Below, piece by piece: positions 45,797 through 55,303 of a stretch of DNA of 64,000 bases (the stretch's first letter is position 1; each line of letters begins with the position of its first letter). Below the pieces are notes generated by a model, which ran no database searches, was not told where the DNA came from, and saw only the letters and a list, made by a program, of their open reading frames with translations. The stretch is from assembly GCF_006151805.1 (NCBI RefSeq), contig NZ_VDDA01000002.1, positions 372,001 to 436,000 of the forward strand. Direction: 5' to 3'. The DNA comes from Methylobacterium terricola (lineage in GTDB: Bacteria > Pseudomonadota > Alphaproteobacteria > Rhizobiales > Beijerinckiaceae). Position numbers and translations under genes: made by a program.

Positions 45797-47025
45797 TCGC
45801 TTCGACGGCCGACGGCACCGGGCAGGGACGCGCCGCGACGCTCGATCGCCTCGGCGCCGCCGTGATCGCGGCCCTGCCGGCCTGCATGGCGGTAGCCAAC
45901 CGGTCGAGCCCGGTCGTGGTCGGCCTCGCCGGGTTGCTGCTCCTCGCCGGAGCGGCGGCCTCGGGGCGCCCGTTGCGGGCGCTCATCGTCGCGCCGCTGG
46001 CGACGCCGCTCGGCCTCGCCGCCCTGGCCTTCCTGGCCTGGTGCGCGGTGAGCCTCGCCTGGAGCCCTCTGCCGGGCCTGTCGCTGCGCACCCTCTCCGA
46101 GTTCCTGCCGGCCCTCCTCGGCGCCTATCTGGTGGCACGGCTCGCGCCGCCGCACCTCGCCAGGGTGGCTAAGCCCGCGGCCTGGATTCTCGCTGTCACC
46201 GGCGCCTACGTGGTGGCGGACCTCGCCTCCGGCCTGGTGATCCGCGAGGCGCTCGGCCAGCGCGTCGCCGCCTTCGCGTTCAACCGGCCGCTCCTCGTCA
46301 TGATGCTGACGGTGTTCCCGCTGGTGGCGGTGCTTGCCGCGAGCGGGCGGCGCGGGCTCGCCGCCCTCGCGGCGCTCGTCATGGCGGTCGCGGCCTGGCG
46401 CTCGGTCAGCGGCGCGACGGTGCTCGGGCTCGCCACCGGCGCCCTCACCTTCGGCGTCGTGCGCGCGGTGCCGGCCCGGGCCGGGATCGGATTCGTCGGC
46501 GCCGCGCTGCTCGGCGCCCTCGTCCTCGCACCGGTGGAGGGCGATCTCCTCGCCCGCGCCATGCCGGACGCGCTGCACCAGCGGCTCGCCGCCAGCAGCA
46601 CCCGGGCCCGGGTCGCCATCGCCCGCAGCTTCGGCGCCGCCGTGGCGGCGGATCCCTGGCGCGGCGCCGGCTACGGCACCAGCGCGCGCTTCCAGGACGT
46701 GCCGGTGGCCGCGCGGATCGAGCCCGACCTGAGGGTCATGCTGGCGGTCGGTCACCCGCACAACACCTTCCTGCAGGTCTGGGCCGAGCTGGGCGTCGTC
46801 GGGGCGGGGCTCGCGGCGCTCGTCCTGGTCCTGACCCTGCGGGCGCTCGGCGCCTGGCCGGGGCTCGCCCGCAGCACCGCCCTGGCCCTGCTCGCGGCGG
46901 CGGGCGTCGTCGCCTTCGTCGAGCACGGGGCGTGGCAGGCCTGGTGGACCGCCGGCGTCGGCGCCGCCATCGCCTGGCTGCGCACCCTTGCGCGGGTGAC
47001 GTCGCCTGCCCCAGAGAAGCTCTAA
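45793..47025 (+). CDS. O-antigen ligase / Wzy-like polytopic membrane protein
   Basis: The 410-residue protein starts at GTG in a GTGA overlap and has about ten hydrophobic spans with a large loop near residues 245-325. The loop carries ARVAIARSFGAAVAADPWRGAGYGTS and VGHPHNTFLQVWAELGVVGAG; the HNxxLQ-x-W-xE-x-G motif is typical of O-antigen ligases (WaaL) and polymerases. It would act at the periplasmic face of the inner membrane on lipid-linked glycans. No other glycan genes are adjacent, so the substrate is unknown. Confidence 0.8.
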   Translation: MIASTADGTGQGRAATLDRLGAAVIAALPACMAVANRSSPVVVGLAGLLLLAGAAASGRPLRALIVAPLATPLGLAALAFLAWCAVSLAWSPLPGLSLRTLSEFLPALLGAYLVARLAPPHLARVAKPAAWILAVTGAYVVADLASGLVIREALGQRVAAFAFNRPLLVMMLTVFPLVAVLAASGRRGLAALAALVMAVAAWRSVSGATVLGLATGALTFGVVRAVPARAGIGFVGAALLGALVLAPVEGDLLARAMPDALHQRLAASSTRARVAIARSFGAAVAADPWRGAGYGTSARFQDVPVAARIEPDLRVMLAVGHPHNTFLQVWAELGVVGAGLAALVLVLTLRALGAWPGLARSTALALLAAAGVVAFVEHGAWQAWWTAGVGAAIAWLRTLARVTSPAPEKL

Positions 47026-47044
47026 CGAACCGACGGTGAGCGCC

Positions 47045-48457
47045 ATGACCGAGACCCAGCACGAGCCCCATGATGGTCAGGCCTACGACGTCGACCTGTT
47101 CGTGATCGGCGGCGGCTCCGGCGGGGTGCGGGCGGCCCGCATTGCCGCCGGCTACGGCGCCACGGTGCAGCTCGCCGAGGAGTACCGGGTCGGCGGCACC
47201 TGCGTGATCCGCGGCTGCGTGCCGAAGAAGCTGATGGTCTATGCCGGCCGCTTCGCCGACGAGTTCGAGGACGCCGCCGGCTTCGGCTGGGAGGTCGGCA
47301 CCCCGCGCTTCGACTGGGCGACCCTGAAGGCGCGGCGCGACGCCGAGGTGACGCGGCTCGAGGGCATCTACGCCACCAACCTGATGCGGGCCGGCGTCGA
47401 GGTCGTGGCCGACCGGGCGGTGATCGAGGGGCCGAACACCGTCCGCCTCGTGCGCTCCGGCACGCGCGTGCGCGCCCGCTACATCCTGGTCGCGGTCGGC
47501 GCCCACCCGGTCAAGGAGCCGCTGATCCCCGGCGCCGAGCTCGCCATCACGTCGAACGAGGTGTTCGAGCTGGAGACCCAGCCGGAGCGGATCCTCGTCG
47601 TGGGCGGCGGCTACATCGCGGTCGAGTTCGCCGGGGTGTTCGCCGGCTTGGGCACCCGCACCACCCTGCTCCATCGCGGCGACCGGCTCCTGCGCGGCTT
47701 CGACGGCGAGATCCGGCAGGCGCTCGGCGAGGCCTATGCCAAGCGCATGGACCTGCGCCTGAACACCACGATCCACCGCCTCGACCGGCGCGACGGCGGG
47801 ATCTGCGCGACCCTCAACGACGGCAGCGAGATCCTGGTCGACCAGGTGCTGGTGGCGACCGGGCGGCGCCCCAACGTCGCCGGCCTCGGGCTGGAGAATG
47901 CCGGCATCAGCCTCGATGCCGTCGGGGCGATTCCCGTCGACCGCTTCTCGCAGACCGCCGCGCCCTCGATCTATGCCGTCGGCGACGTCACCAACCGCGC
48001 GGCGCTCACGCCAATCGCGATCCGCGAGGGCCACGCCTTCGCCGACACGGTGTTCGGCGCCAAGCCCTGGGCGGTCGACCACGACCTGATCCCGACCGCG
48101 GTGTTCTCGACGCCCGAGATCGGCGTCGTCGGCCACGGCGAGGAGGTGGCGCGGCGCCTCTGCGGCGAGATCGACGTCTACGAGGCCCGCTTCCGTCCGA
48201 TGAAGGCGACCCTGTCGGGCCGCGACGAGCGGATCCTGATGAAGGTGATCGTCGAGCGGGCGAGCGACCGGGTGGTCGGCGTCCACGTGCTCGGCCACGA
48301 TGCCGGCGAGATCATCCAGGCCGTCGGCATCGCGGTGACGATGGGCGCCAAGAAGGCCGATTTCGACCGCACCATCGCGGTCCACCCGACCGCCGGCGAG
48401 GAGCTGGTGACGATGCGGACGCCGTCGGTGGTCAAGCAGCCGGTGGCGGTGGGGTGA
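47045..48457 (+). CDS. gor: Glutathione-disulfide reductase
   Basis: The 470-residue flavoenzyme uses NADPH to reduce glutathione disulfide. It has the FAD motif LFVIGGGSGGVRAARIAA, the redox-active pair in GGTCVIRGCVPKKLMVYAG, the NADPH motif VVGGGYIAVEFAGVFAGLG, the FAD-binding VGDVTNRAALTP and the C-terminal active-site HPTAGEE. The CVIRGC form is the proteobacterial/plant type. The ATG at 47045 was preferred over the GTG at 47036. Confidence 0.94.
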   Translation: MTETQHEPHDGQAYDVDLFVIGGGSGGVRAARIAAGYGATVQLAEEYRVGGTCVIRGCVPKKLMVYAGRFADEFEDAAGFGWEVGTPRFDWATLKARRDAEVTRLEGIYATNLMRAGVEVVADRAVIEGPNTVRLVRSGTRVRARYILVAVGAHPVKEPLIPGAELAITSNEVFELETQPERILVVGGGYIAVEFAGVFAGLGTRTTLLHRGDRLLRGFDGEIRQALGEAYAKRMDLRLNTTIHRLDRRDGGICATLNDGSEILVDQVLVATGRRPNVAGLGLENAGISLDAVGAIPVDRFSQTAAPSIYAVGDVTNRAALTPIAIREGHAFADTVFGAKPWAVDHDLIPTAVFSTPEIGVVGHGEEVARRLCGEIDVYEARFRPMKATLSGRDERILMKVIVERASDRVVGVHVLGHDAGEIIQAVGIAVTMGAKKADFDRTIAVHPTAGEELVTMRTPSVVKQPVAVG

Positions 48458-49442
48458 GCGGCGCCCCGTAGGTCAGCCGCAGCGCCCGCGGATCCCCCGG
48501 CACCCGCGCCGGGGACGAGATCGTGCGGAGGCACGAGCCCTCGATCGCGGTCATGCGGATCAGGCCCGCCCGGGCGAGGTCGTGCTCGGTCGGCGCCGTC
48601 TCGCCCGGCCCGCGGGACTGCGCCAGGCAGGCGTCGAACCGGAACGCCCCGTAGGCAGCGAGCGGGTACGGGTGCCAGCCGTCGCTGCCCGGTGGGCTCG
48701 GGCGCTCCAGGATCCATGCGGCGGTGGCGCCCGAGACGTGCCGGCCGCCCGGAGCCGCGACGTCGAAGGCCTGGAGCACCGTGCCGGTGGTCTCGTTCTT
48801 CAGGTTGAACCGCACGGTCGCGGGGTCGAGGACCGTCAGGATCGCGCTCACCGCGTCGCCCGGCGCCACGGCGAGCCCGAGGGTGAGGGGCGCCGTCGGT
48901 GCCTCCCGCGTCCACCACTGCACCCAGGTCTCGTACCTCTCGCCCGCGCCGTCACAGGCCTGCAGCGTGCCGATCTGCGGCAGGCTGGCATTGCGGTAGA
49001 CGCCCTGCCCGTCGAGGCCGATCCAGGTCGAGGCGCGGGCCGGTCCGTCCGTTCCGCCGGGCGGGCGCGTCACCGTCGGCACCCGCCAGCGCGCCATCAC
49101 CCCGACCAGGCTGCGCCCCCCGAGCGCGGTGAGCGAGCCCCCCGACCAGTTCGCGCTGCCGCGGCCCGGCACGGTGCCGCGCGGCGGTGCCGTCGTCGCC
49201 GCCAAGGTCCGCGCCCGCGGCGCGGCCTCGGCTTCGGCGAAGCGCAGCGCCCGGCCCGGCGGCGGCGCCAGGAAGGCGCGGCGGAAGGCGGCCGCCGCCG
49301 GGCCGTCCTCGGGGCGCGGGCCGGGCAGGCCGTACCGGGCGAGGAGGTCGGGGCGGGCATTGGTCGGGTCGAACCCGTCCTCGGGCCGCGGCAGCGGCAT
49401 GAGCGGGAGGCGAGCCGTGCCGGCATCGGGTTCGCGGGTCAT
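48432..49442 (-). CDS. Glutamic peptidase (G1/eqolisin)-like protein
   Basis: The 336-residue protein has an N-terminal segment of about 95 residues followed by an eqolisin-type beta-sandwich: SANWSGGSLTA, RWRVPTV, ASTWIGLDGQG, LPQIGTLQACD, YETWVQWWTREAP (candidate catalytic Gln), VAPGDAVSAIL and GATAAWILERPS (candidate catalytic Glu). This spacing matches fungal and bacterial G1 peptidases, which are acid-active. No signal peptide is evident, odd for a family normally secreted; the N-terminal part may be a propeptide. It is the last gene of a cyclase-PAP2-peptidase operon. Confidence 0.8.
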   Translation of the reverse strand: MTREPDAGTARLPLMPLPRPEDGFDPTNARPDLLARYGLPGPRPEDGPAAAAFRRAFLAPPPGRALRFAEAEAAPRARTLAATTAPPRGTVPGRGSANWSGGSLTALGGRSLVGVMARWRVPTVTRPPGGTDGPARASTWIGLDGQGVYRNASLPQIGTLQACDGAGERYETWVQWWTREAPTAPLTLGLAVAPGDAVSAILTVLDPATVRFNLKNETTGTVLQAFDVAAPGGRHVSGATAAWILERPSPPGSDGWHPYPLAAYGAFRFDACLAQSRGPGETAPTEHDLARAGLIRMTAIEGSCLRTISSPARVPGDPRALRLTYGAPLTPPPPAA

Positions 49443-49460
49443 CGTGGCAGCCTTCCCGGC

Positions 49461-50489
49461 TCACCGGCCCTCCGCCGGTACGGCCAGATCCGGGTTGAGT
49501 TCCCGGGCGGCCGCGAGGGCGGCCTCGCCGAAGGTCGGCAGGGCGTAGTCGGTCCGCCTCAGGCCATGGCTCTCATGCCGCGACAGGACCGCGAACGCCG
49601 CGTCGGCGACGCGGCGGCCGGCGACGGAATCGGAGCGGTAATGCAGCCCGGCGATCTCGCGGTTGCGGGCGACGCGCCGGGCGAGCGCCTTCACGGTCTC
49701 GTCGACCGGCCGGCGCTCGGCCTGGGGCAGGCCCGAGAGGCGCACCGTGAAGGCGATGCAGCGCGCCATCAGCCATGCCTGTGTGGCGTGGCCGCTCGGG
49801 AACGACGAGTGCCCGGGCACCGGCAGCGGCGGCAGCAGGGCCGGGCAGAGGAAGGACGGACGCGGCCGGTCGTAAGCCTCCTTGAAGCGCAGGGCCGCGA
49901 AGGAGCCGACGAGGCTCGCGACGTGCAGTACCCGGTAGGTGCGCGGATGCGAGCCTGGATTCACCGACAGGGCCTCCATGAAGGCGGTGACGAACTCGAC
50001 GTCCTGCGCCAGGATCTCGCCCATCGCCGGGGCGCGCTCGTCGCGCGCCATCGCCAGGAGCGCGTCGATCTCGATCTCCTGGGCGGTCCTCCCGCGGGCC
50101 GAATCCCCGGTCGCGTCGTTCAGCGCCAGCAGCATCGCCGCGAGCGCGTCGTCGAGGCCCTCGTCCCAGGGCGCGGCGGCGAACTCGCGCAGCACCCGGT
50201 AGGCGTACCAGCGGCCGGCCCAGCTCCGGTCCTCGAAGGCGAGGGACCGGCCGGTCGGCGCGTCGGCGCTGCGGAACGCGATCCGCCTCCCGGCATCCCC
50301 CGGCCCGGTTTCGTCGCGGACGAACACCGCCCGCCGGAAGGTCCCGATCTCGGTGCCGTCCCGCGTCACCTCGAGAGGGAACGGGAAGTCGGCCCGGCCC
50401 GGCACGAACCAGCCGCCGCCGGCATCGCCGTCGAGCCCGGCATTGCCGGCATGTCCGGTGTTGCCCGTGTTACCCGTATTGCCGGTCAT
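49461..50489 (-). CDS. PAP2 / vanadium-haloperoxidase superfamily protein
   Basis: The 342-residue protein has all three PAP2/haloperoxidase motifs: KxxxxxxRP in KEAYDRPRPS, PSGH in SFPSGHATQ and R-x5-H-x3-D in REIAGLHYRSD. An N-terminal region of about 110 residues precedes a helical domain. It starts with short TGN tripeptide repeats encoded by 9-bp tandem repeats. It has no clear signal or membrane span, favouring a soluble haloperoxidase-like or acid-phosphatase-like enzyme over a lipid phosphatase. It lies 32 bases after the cyclase gene and 18 before the peptidase. Confidence 0.85.
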   Translation of the reverse strand: MTGNTGNTGNTGHAGNAGLDGDAGGGWFVPGRADFPFPLEVTRDGTEIGTFRRAVFVRDETGPGDAGRRIAFRSADAPTGRSLAFEDRSWAGRWYAYRVLREFAAAPWDEGLDDALAAMLLALNDATGDSARGRTAQEIEIDALLAMARDERAPAMGEILAQDVEFVTAFMEALSVNPGSHPRTYRVLHVASLVGSFAALRFKEAYDRPRPSFLCPALLPPLPVPGHSSFPSGHATQAWLMARCIAFTVRLSGLPQAERRPVDETVKALARRVARNREIAGLHYRSDSVAGRRVADAAFAVLSRHESHGLRRTDYALPTFGEAALAAARELNPDLAVPAEGR

Positions 50490-50521
50490 CGCTCTCCTCC
50501 CCGGCCCGCATGTGCGCCTGT

Positions 50522-52393
50522 TCAGTCCGGCAGTCCCGCCTCCCGCAGGTGCCCGAGCCAGCGCGCCAGGACCGGGGCGGCGAAGGGGCAGCGCGGTGCG
50601 TAGGCGCCGAGCCGGAAGTCCGGCTGCAGGCGCAGGAGCTCGGCCGCCGCCGTCCTCGCCGCCGGCCGGCGCCCAGCCGCCGCGAGGCTGGCGGCGAGGA
50701 TGCGCAGGGTGAAGCGGATGGCGCGATTGCGCGCCACCGCGCTCGAGGCCCAGGCCAGGGCGGCGTCGTAGTCGCCGGCGACGTAATGGGCCTGGGCGAG
50801 CAGGCCCTCGTGCCAGAAGGTGTAGGGATCGCGGGGCGCCAGGCGCTGGCCGATCTCGCCATGCGCCACCGCGTGCCGTCCGTCGCCGGTGAAGCCGTGG
50901 GCGGCGCTGCTCATCGTCCAGGCGATGGCGACGCTCGGGCCCGCCTCGATCGCCCGGTCGAGGAAGTGCCGGGCGGTCGCGAAGTCGCGCAGCAGGAAGG
51001 CCTGGACATGGCCGTAGATCGCCAGCGCCAGGGGATCGTCGCCGTCCCGGGCGATCGCCGCGCGGGCCCGCTCCGCCGCCGCCCGGGCATCGCCCTCCGG
51101 ATCGGGCGAGCCCATCTCGCCGACCCGCAGCACGTGCCACCAGGCCGCGTAGGCGAAGGGCGGCGCGTAGGAGGGATCCAGGGCGATCGCCTGCTGCAGC
51201 AGGCCTCCGGCCCGGCCGAAGCTGTCGGCCTCCATCGTGTGGAGCTGGTCGAGGGCCTGGAGCAGCAGGTCGTAGCTCGTCAGGCTCGCCGGGTGCTTGC
51301 GCAGGGCCCGCTGCAATTCGCGCTGGCGCACGTGCGGCGCGAGGTTGCGGATCAGCCGCAGCGCGATCGTGTCCTGAAGGGCGAAGACCTCGTCGACGCG
51401 GCCCTCGTGATGGTCGGCGCTGACGACCGCGCCGGTGCCGCACTCGATCAGGGCGGTGCACACCCGCAGGGTGTCGCCGTGATGCTGGATCGCCCCGTCC
51501 ATGACGTAGCGCACGCCGAGGCGGCGGCCGAAGGCCGCCGGGTCGCTGCGGCGGCGGCGATAGGCCAGGGTCGAGCCGCGGGAGATCACGAACAGGTCGC
51601 GCAGGGACGACAAGGCCCGGACGATCCAGTCGGTGAAGCCGTCCGCCAGGGCGAGGCGATCCGGCGCGCCGGTCCGGAACGGCAGCACCGCGATCGTCGC
51701 CCGCGCCTCGGCGCCGGGGGCGCATTCGCCGGCGCGGGGGCGCGCCGCCTCCCCGCACCGCAGGGCGAAGACCCGGACCGGCCGGGCGTGGTTGCGCAGG
51801 GGCAGCGCCCCGAGATCGGTCGCCCGGGCCCGTGCGGCCGCGCTCGCCCGGGCGAACACCGCCTCGGACACGATCACGTCGCCGGCCTCGGCATAGGCCT
51901 GCAGCCGGGCCGCCACGTTGACGCCGTCGCCGAACACGTCGCCGTCCTCGACGATGACCTCGGCGAGGTTGACGCCCATCCGGAAGGTGAGGCGCGAGGC
52001 CTCCGGCTCGCCCTCCGTCGCCAGGGCGAGGCGGCCCTGCAGGGCGAGCGCGCAATCCGCCGCCGCTTCGGCCTGCGGGAAGCTGGCGATGAAGCCGTCG
52101 CCGGTGTTCTTGACGATCCGCCCGCCGCTCTCCCCGACCAGCGGCTCGATGATGCCGCGGTGCAGGGCGCGCAGGCCGCGATGGGTCTCCTCCTCGGCCA
52201 TCTCGCTGAGCCGGGTGTAGCCGACCACGTCGGCGACCAGGATGGCGGCGAGGCATCGCTCCATCGCCGCGGCGCCCAAGGTCGCGGCGCTCAAGGTCGT
52301 GGCGTTCAGGGGGCCGGTCTCGATTCGCTCCGCGAGGCCGACCGGCTCACCCAGGCTGCCGGCCGGCTTCGGCACGTGCCCGCCGCCGTTCAT
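50522..52393 (-). CDS. Class III adenylate/guanylate cyclase with TolB-like and TPR regions
   Basis: The 623-residue protein has an N-terminal class III cyclase domain (about 45-220: AAILVADVVGYTRLSE with a metal Asp, GGRIVKNTGDGFIASF, MGVNLAEVIVEDGDVFGDGVNVAARLQ), a TolB-like/FlgO-type segment (ATIAVLPFRTG, FTDWIVRALSS) and C-terminal TPR-type helices. This is the common rhizobial cyclase-TolB-TPR architecture and is probably cytoplasmic. The ATG at 52393 is the likely start; an upstream in-frame ATG at 52423 is possible. It heads the operon with PAP2 and glutamic-peptidase genes. Confidence 0.9.
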   Translation of the reverse strand: MNGGGHVPKPAGSLGEPVGLAERIETGPLNATTLSAATLGAAAMERCLAAILVADVVGYTRLSEMAEEETHRGLRALHRGIIEPLVGESGGRIVKNTGDGFIASFPQAEAAADCALALQGRLALATEGEPEASRLTFRMGVNLAEVIVEDGDVFGDGVNVAARLQAYAEAGDVIVSEAVFARASAAARARATDLGALPLRNHARPVRVFALRCGEAARPRAGECAPGAEARATIAVLPFRTGAPDRLALADGFTDWIVRALSSLRDLFVISRGSTLAYRRRRSDPAAFGRRLGVRYVMDGAIQHHGDTLRVCTALIECGTGAVVSADHHEGRVDEVFALQDTIALRLIRNLAPHVRQRELQRALRKHPASLTSYDLLLQALDQLHTMEADSFGRAGGLLQQAIALDPSYAPPFAYAAWWHVLRVGEMGSPDPEGDARAAAERARAAIARDGDDPLALAIYGHVQAFLLRDFATARHFLDRAIEAGPSVAIAWTMSSAAHGFTGDGRHAVAHGEIGQRLAPRDPYTFWHEGLLAQAHYVAGDYDAALAWASSAVARNRAIRFTLRILAASLAAAGRRPAARTAAAELLRLQPDFRLGAYAPRCPFAAPVLARWLGHLREAGLPD

Positions 52394-52680
52394 CGCGGCA
52401 CGTCCTCGGCGATCGAAGAACAAACAATCCGCGACAATGCCGCGGATGCTCTGCTTGATGGAGCATCAATCATGGCAGCACCGATCCGGCCTGAATACTG
52501 TCAGATACTGATAGAACGGTCCAGGGCTAAGTGCGAACAGGCCGAGGCCCGTTCCATGCCCGGACACGGCGCCGGATCCTGGCCGAAAGCCCCCCTCGCG
52601 CCGCGGCCCAAACCCCCCTATAAGCCCGGCTTCCGCGACCGACCTGACCGGTTATCGAAGAGGTGCGCGAGGAGAGGACG

Positions 52681-54063
52681 ATGAGCGAGCGTTGGACCCC
52701 CACGAGCTGGCGGCGGTTGCCGATCCAGCAGGTTCCGGACTATCCGGATGCCGCGGCCCTGGTGGCGGTGGAGCGGCAGCTCGCGAGCTTTCCCCCGCTG
52801 GTGTTTGCCGGTGAGGCGCGCAAGCTCAAGCAGAACCTCGCCAAGGTCGCGGCCGGCGAGGCCTTCCTGCTCCAGGGCGGCGACTGCGCCGAGAGCTTCG
52901 ACGAGCACTCCGCCGACAACATCCGCGACTTCTTCCGCGTCTTCCTGCAGATGGCGCTGGTGCTGACCTTCGCGGGCGGCTCGCCGGTGGTGAAGGTCGG
53001 GCGCATCGCCGGCCAGTTCGCCAAGCCGCGCTCGTCGCCGGTCGAGACCGTCGACGGCGTGTCGCTGCCGAGCTACCGCGGCGACATCGTCAACGGCATC
53101 GGCTTCACGGAAGCCGAGCGGGTGCCGAACCCCAACCGCCAGACCGAGGCCTACCGCCAGTCGGCCGCGACGCTGAACCTGCTGCGCGCCTTCGCGACCG
53201 GCGGCTATGCCAATCTCGAGAACGCGCATCGCTGGATGCTCGGCTTCGTCAAGGACTCGCCCCAGTCCTCGGCCTATGCCGACCTGGCGCAGCGCATGAC
53301 CGAGACCCTCGACTTCATGCGGGCGATCGGCATCAACCCGGAGACGCACCAGGAGGTGCGCCAGACCGATTTCTTCACCAGCCACGAGGCGCTGCTGCTC
53401 GGCTACGAGGAGGCCCTGACCCGGGTCGATTCGACCAGCGGCGACTGGTACGCGACGTCGGGCCACATGCTGTGGATCGGCGACCGCACCCGCCAGGCCG
53501 ACCATGCCCATATCGAGTTCGCCCGGGGCATCAAGAACCCGATCGGCCTCAAATGCGGCCCGTCGCTCAAGGCCGACGACCTGATCCGGCTCGTCGACCT
53601 GCTGAACCCGGCCAATGAAGCCGGCCGCCTGACCCTGATCTGCCGCTTCGGCGCCGACAAGGTCGGCGATCACCTGCCCGGCCTCGTCCGGGCGGTCGAG
53701 CGCGAGGGCCGCAAGGTGGTGTGGTCCTGCGACCCGATGCACGGCAACACCGTGACGGCGAGCGGCTACAAGACCCGGCCGTTCGAGCGGGTGATGAAGG
53801 AGATCCAGGGCTTCTTCGACATCCACCAGGCGGAAGGGACCCATGCGGGCGGCATCCACCTCGAGATGACCGGCAAGAACGTCACCGAGTGCACCGGTGG
53901 CGCCCGCGCCCTGACGGCCGACGACCTGCGCGACCGCTACCACACCTATTGCGACCCGCGCCTCAACGCCGAGCAGGCGCTGGAGGTGGCCTTCCTGACC
54001 GCCGACCTCGTCAAGCGCGAGCGCAAGCAGCACGAGCACCCGCGGATCGAGGCCGCCGAGTAG
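52681..54063 (+). CDS. Class II 3-deoxy-7-phosphoheptulonate synthase
   Basis: This enzyme condenses phosphoenolpyruvate and erythrose 4-phosphate, the entry to the shikimate pathway. The 460-residue length and motifs are those of the class II (plant-like) DAHP synthases: [56 protein letters not shown] and [15 protein letters not shown]. Class II enzymes are common in Rhizobiales. The start at 52681 was chosen over a frame opening at 52663. A strong hairpin terminator follows. The symbol (aroF, aroG or aro-II) varies, so none is given. Confidence 0.97.
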   Translation: MSERWTPTSWRRLPIQQVPDYPDAAALVAVERQLASFPPLVFAGEARKLKQNLAKVAAGEAFLLQGGDCAESFDEHSADNIRDFFRVFLQMALVLTFAGGSPVVKVGRIAGQFAKPRSSPVETVDGVSLPSYRGDIVNGIGFTEAERVPNPNRQTEAYRQSAATLNLLRAFATGGYANLENAHRWMLGFVKDSPQSSAYADLAQRMTETLDFMRAIGINPETHQEVRQTDFFTSHEALLLGYEEALTRVDSTSGDWYATSGHMLWIGDRTRQADHAHIEFARGIKNPIGLKCGPSLKADDLIRLVDLLNPANEAGRLTLICRFGADKVGDHLPGLVRAVEREGRKVVWSCDPMHGNTVTASGYKTRPFERVMKEIQGFFDIHQAEGTHAGGIHLEMTGKNVTECTGGARALTADDLRDRYHTYCDPRLNAEQALEVAFLTADLVKRERKQHEHPRIEAAE

Positions 54064-54089
54064 GCGCACGGCCGACCGTGACGAGGCAG

Positions 54090-54135
54090 AGGCCCGGGAC
54101 GGCGCCGCGCTCGCGGTGCCCGTCCCGGGCCTCTT
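54090..54135 (+). terminator. Terminator of the DAHP synthase gene
   Basis: aggcccgggacgg (54090-54102) pairs exactly with ccgtcccgggcct (54120-54132) and is followed by ctttc, 26 bases after the stop codon. Confidence 0.8.
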
Positions 54136-54480
54136 TCATGGCGGCGGGCCGGCGCCGCGACGCGGCCCGTGCCGCGTCGGCCCGTCGACCTTTCGTGAAT
54201 CTTACCCGTGCCCGAACCAGGGCGGGTCGGCGCGAGACGATCCGGGATCCCGGCGAGCGGCTCTGCAGGATGCGCCGGTGCCGGCAGAGAGAGACGCTTC
54301 GGGGTCTCGTGCGGATGCCGGAGCTCTCTTCGCTGACGCGGTGGTCGCCCGGGACGGTGCTGATCCGAGGGAGGCCGCTCGCGTCCGGGTCCGGGCGGCT
54401 GCCCGTATCCGGCGCCGAGGCGCCGCGATCCGGCCGGACGACGCCGTTGCGACCTCACCGCATCCGGAACCCCCTCGGAC
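54136..54480. other. Intergenic region between DAHP synthase and PilZ genes
   Basis: 345 bases with no supported gene, promoter or RNA motif. It lies between the 3' ends of converging genes. Confidence 0.4.
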
Positions 54481-54792
54481 TCAACCGAGCGGCTTGTCGA
54501 ACGCGATGCCGGCGAACTCGCCGTTGCGCCAGACCAGCGAGGCCTGCCGGGTGATGTTCATGTGGGGGATGATGATCCAGAGGCGGTCCGACAGCACGTA
54601 GCGCCGGGAGAGGCCGATCTTCGCGCCGCTGCCGGAGAGATCGCGCACCACGCACGGTACGCGGCCGTGGTTGAACAGAACGACCGTCGCCGGCATCGAC
54701 GTGCCGTAGCGGCGGCTGCCGCGCTTGTCTTCGCCGCCACAGACCGGGGCGGCCGATTGGCTCAGGGCCTCAAGGGTCGATCCACCGCTCAT
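54481..54792 (-). CDS. PilZ-domain protein (copy 1)
   Basis: The 103-residue protein is a stand-alone PilZ domain. It has the RxxxR c-di-GMP motif (RGSRR before YGTSMPA) and the second motif DLSGSGAKIGL, with strands VVLFNHGRVPCVVRD and ASLVWRNGEFAGIAFD. It is a likely c-di-GMP-binding adaptor for motility, exopolysaccharide or transcription. It is closely similar to the gene 200 bases upstream (54992-55303) and must have arisen by tandem duplication. The start at 54792 gives the same length as its paralogue. Confidence 0.88.
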   Translation of the reverse strand: MSGGSTLEALSQSAAPVCGGEDKRGSRRYGTSMPATVVLFNHGRVPCVVRDLSGSGAKIGLSRRYVLSDRLWIIIPHMNITRQASLVWRNGEFAGIAFDKPLG

Positions 54793-54991
54793 CTCAGCCC
54801 AGATCCCGGTATTCCGTAGTGTCACGGTTATACCACGGATCGCCCGGTCTCATCCGGTCGCGAGCGGAGCGACCGATCTGTTCTGTATTGTATCGGGCGG
54901 CAGGGTTAAGCCACTCCTGCCCGCTTTCGCGACAGTCGCGACCAGCGAAGGGCCCCCCGCCCCCGCCTGCCGCGTCGGACCTGCGGTCGCG

Positions 54992-55303
54992 TCACTCCAG
55001 CGGCCGATCGAACGCGATCCCGGCGAACTCGCCCCGCCGCCACACCAGGGAGGCGCGCCGTGCCACGTCGGCGTGCCGGATGACGATCCAGAACCGTTCC
55101 GCCAGGATGTAGCGCCGGGAGAGGCCGATCTTCGCGCCGCTGTCGGAGAGATCGCGCACCACGCAGGGCACGCGGTCGTAATGGGACATCAGGATCGTCG
55201 CCGGCATCGAGGTGCCGTAACGCTGCCCGCTCCGCTTGTCCGCCTCGCGGCGTTCCAGCGTGTCCAGCCCCTCTCCCGTCGCGATCGTCGATACGGCGCT
55301 CAT
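54992..55303 (-). CDS. PilZ-domain protein (copy 2)
   Basis: The 103-residue PilZ protein has RSGQR (RxxxR), RYGTSMPATI, DLSDSGAKIGLSRRYIL and ASLVWRRGEFAGIAFDRPLE. It shares most residues with copy 1 but differs in the N-terminal 30 residues. Upstream of both genes a short element containing ggcagggttaa recurs (54898-54910 and 55409-55421), indicating that the duplicated unit included the promoter. Two similar receptors may bind c-di-GMP with different affinity or partners; this is inference. Confidence 0.88.
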   Translation of the reverse strand: MSAVSTIATGEGLDTLERREADKRSGQRYGTSMPATILMSHYDRVPCVVRDLSDSGAKIGLSRRYILAERFWIVIRHADVARRASLVWRRGEFAGIAFDRPLE

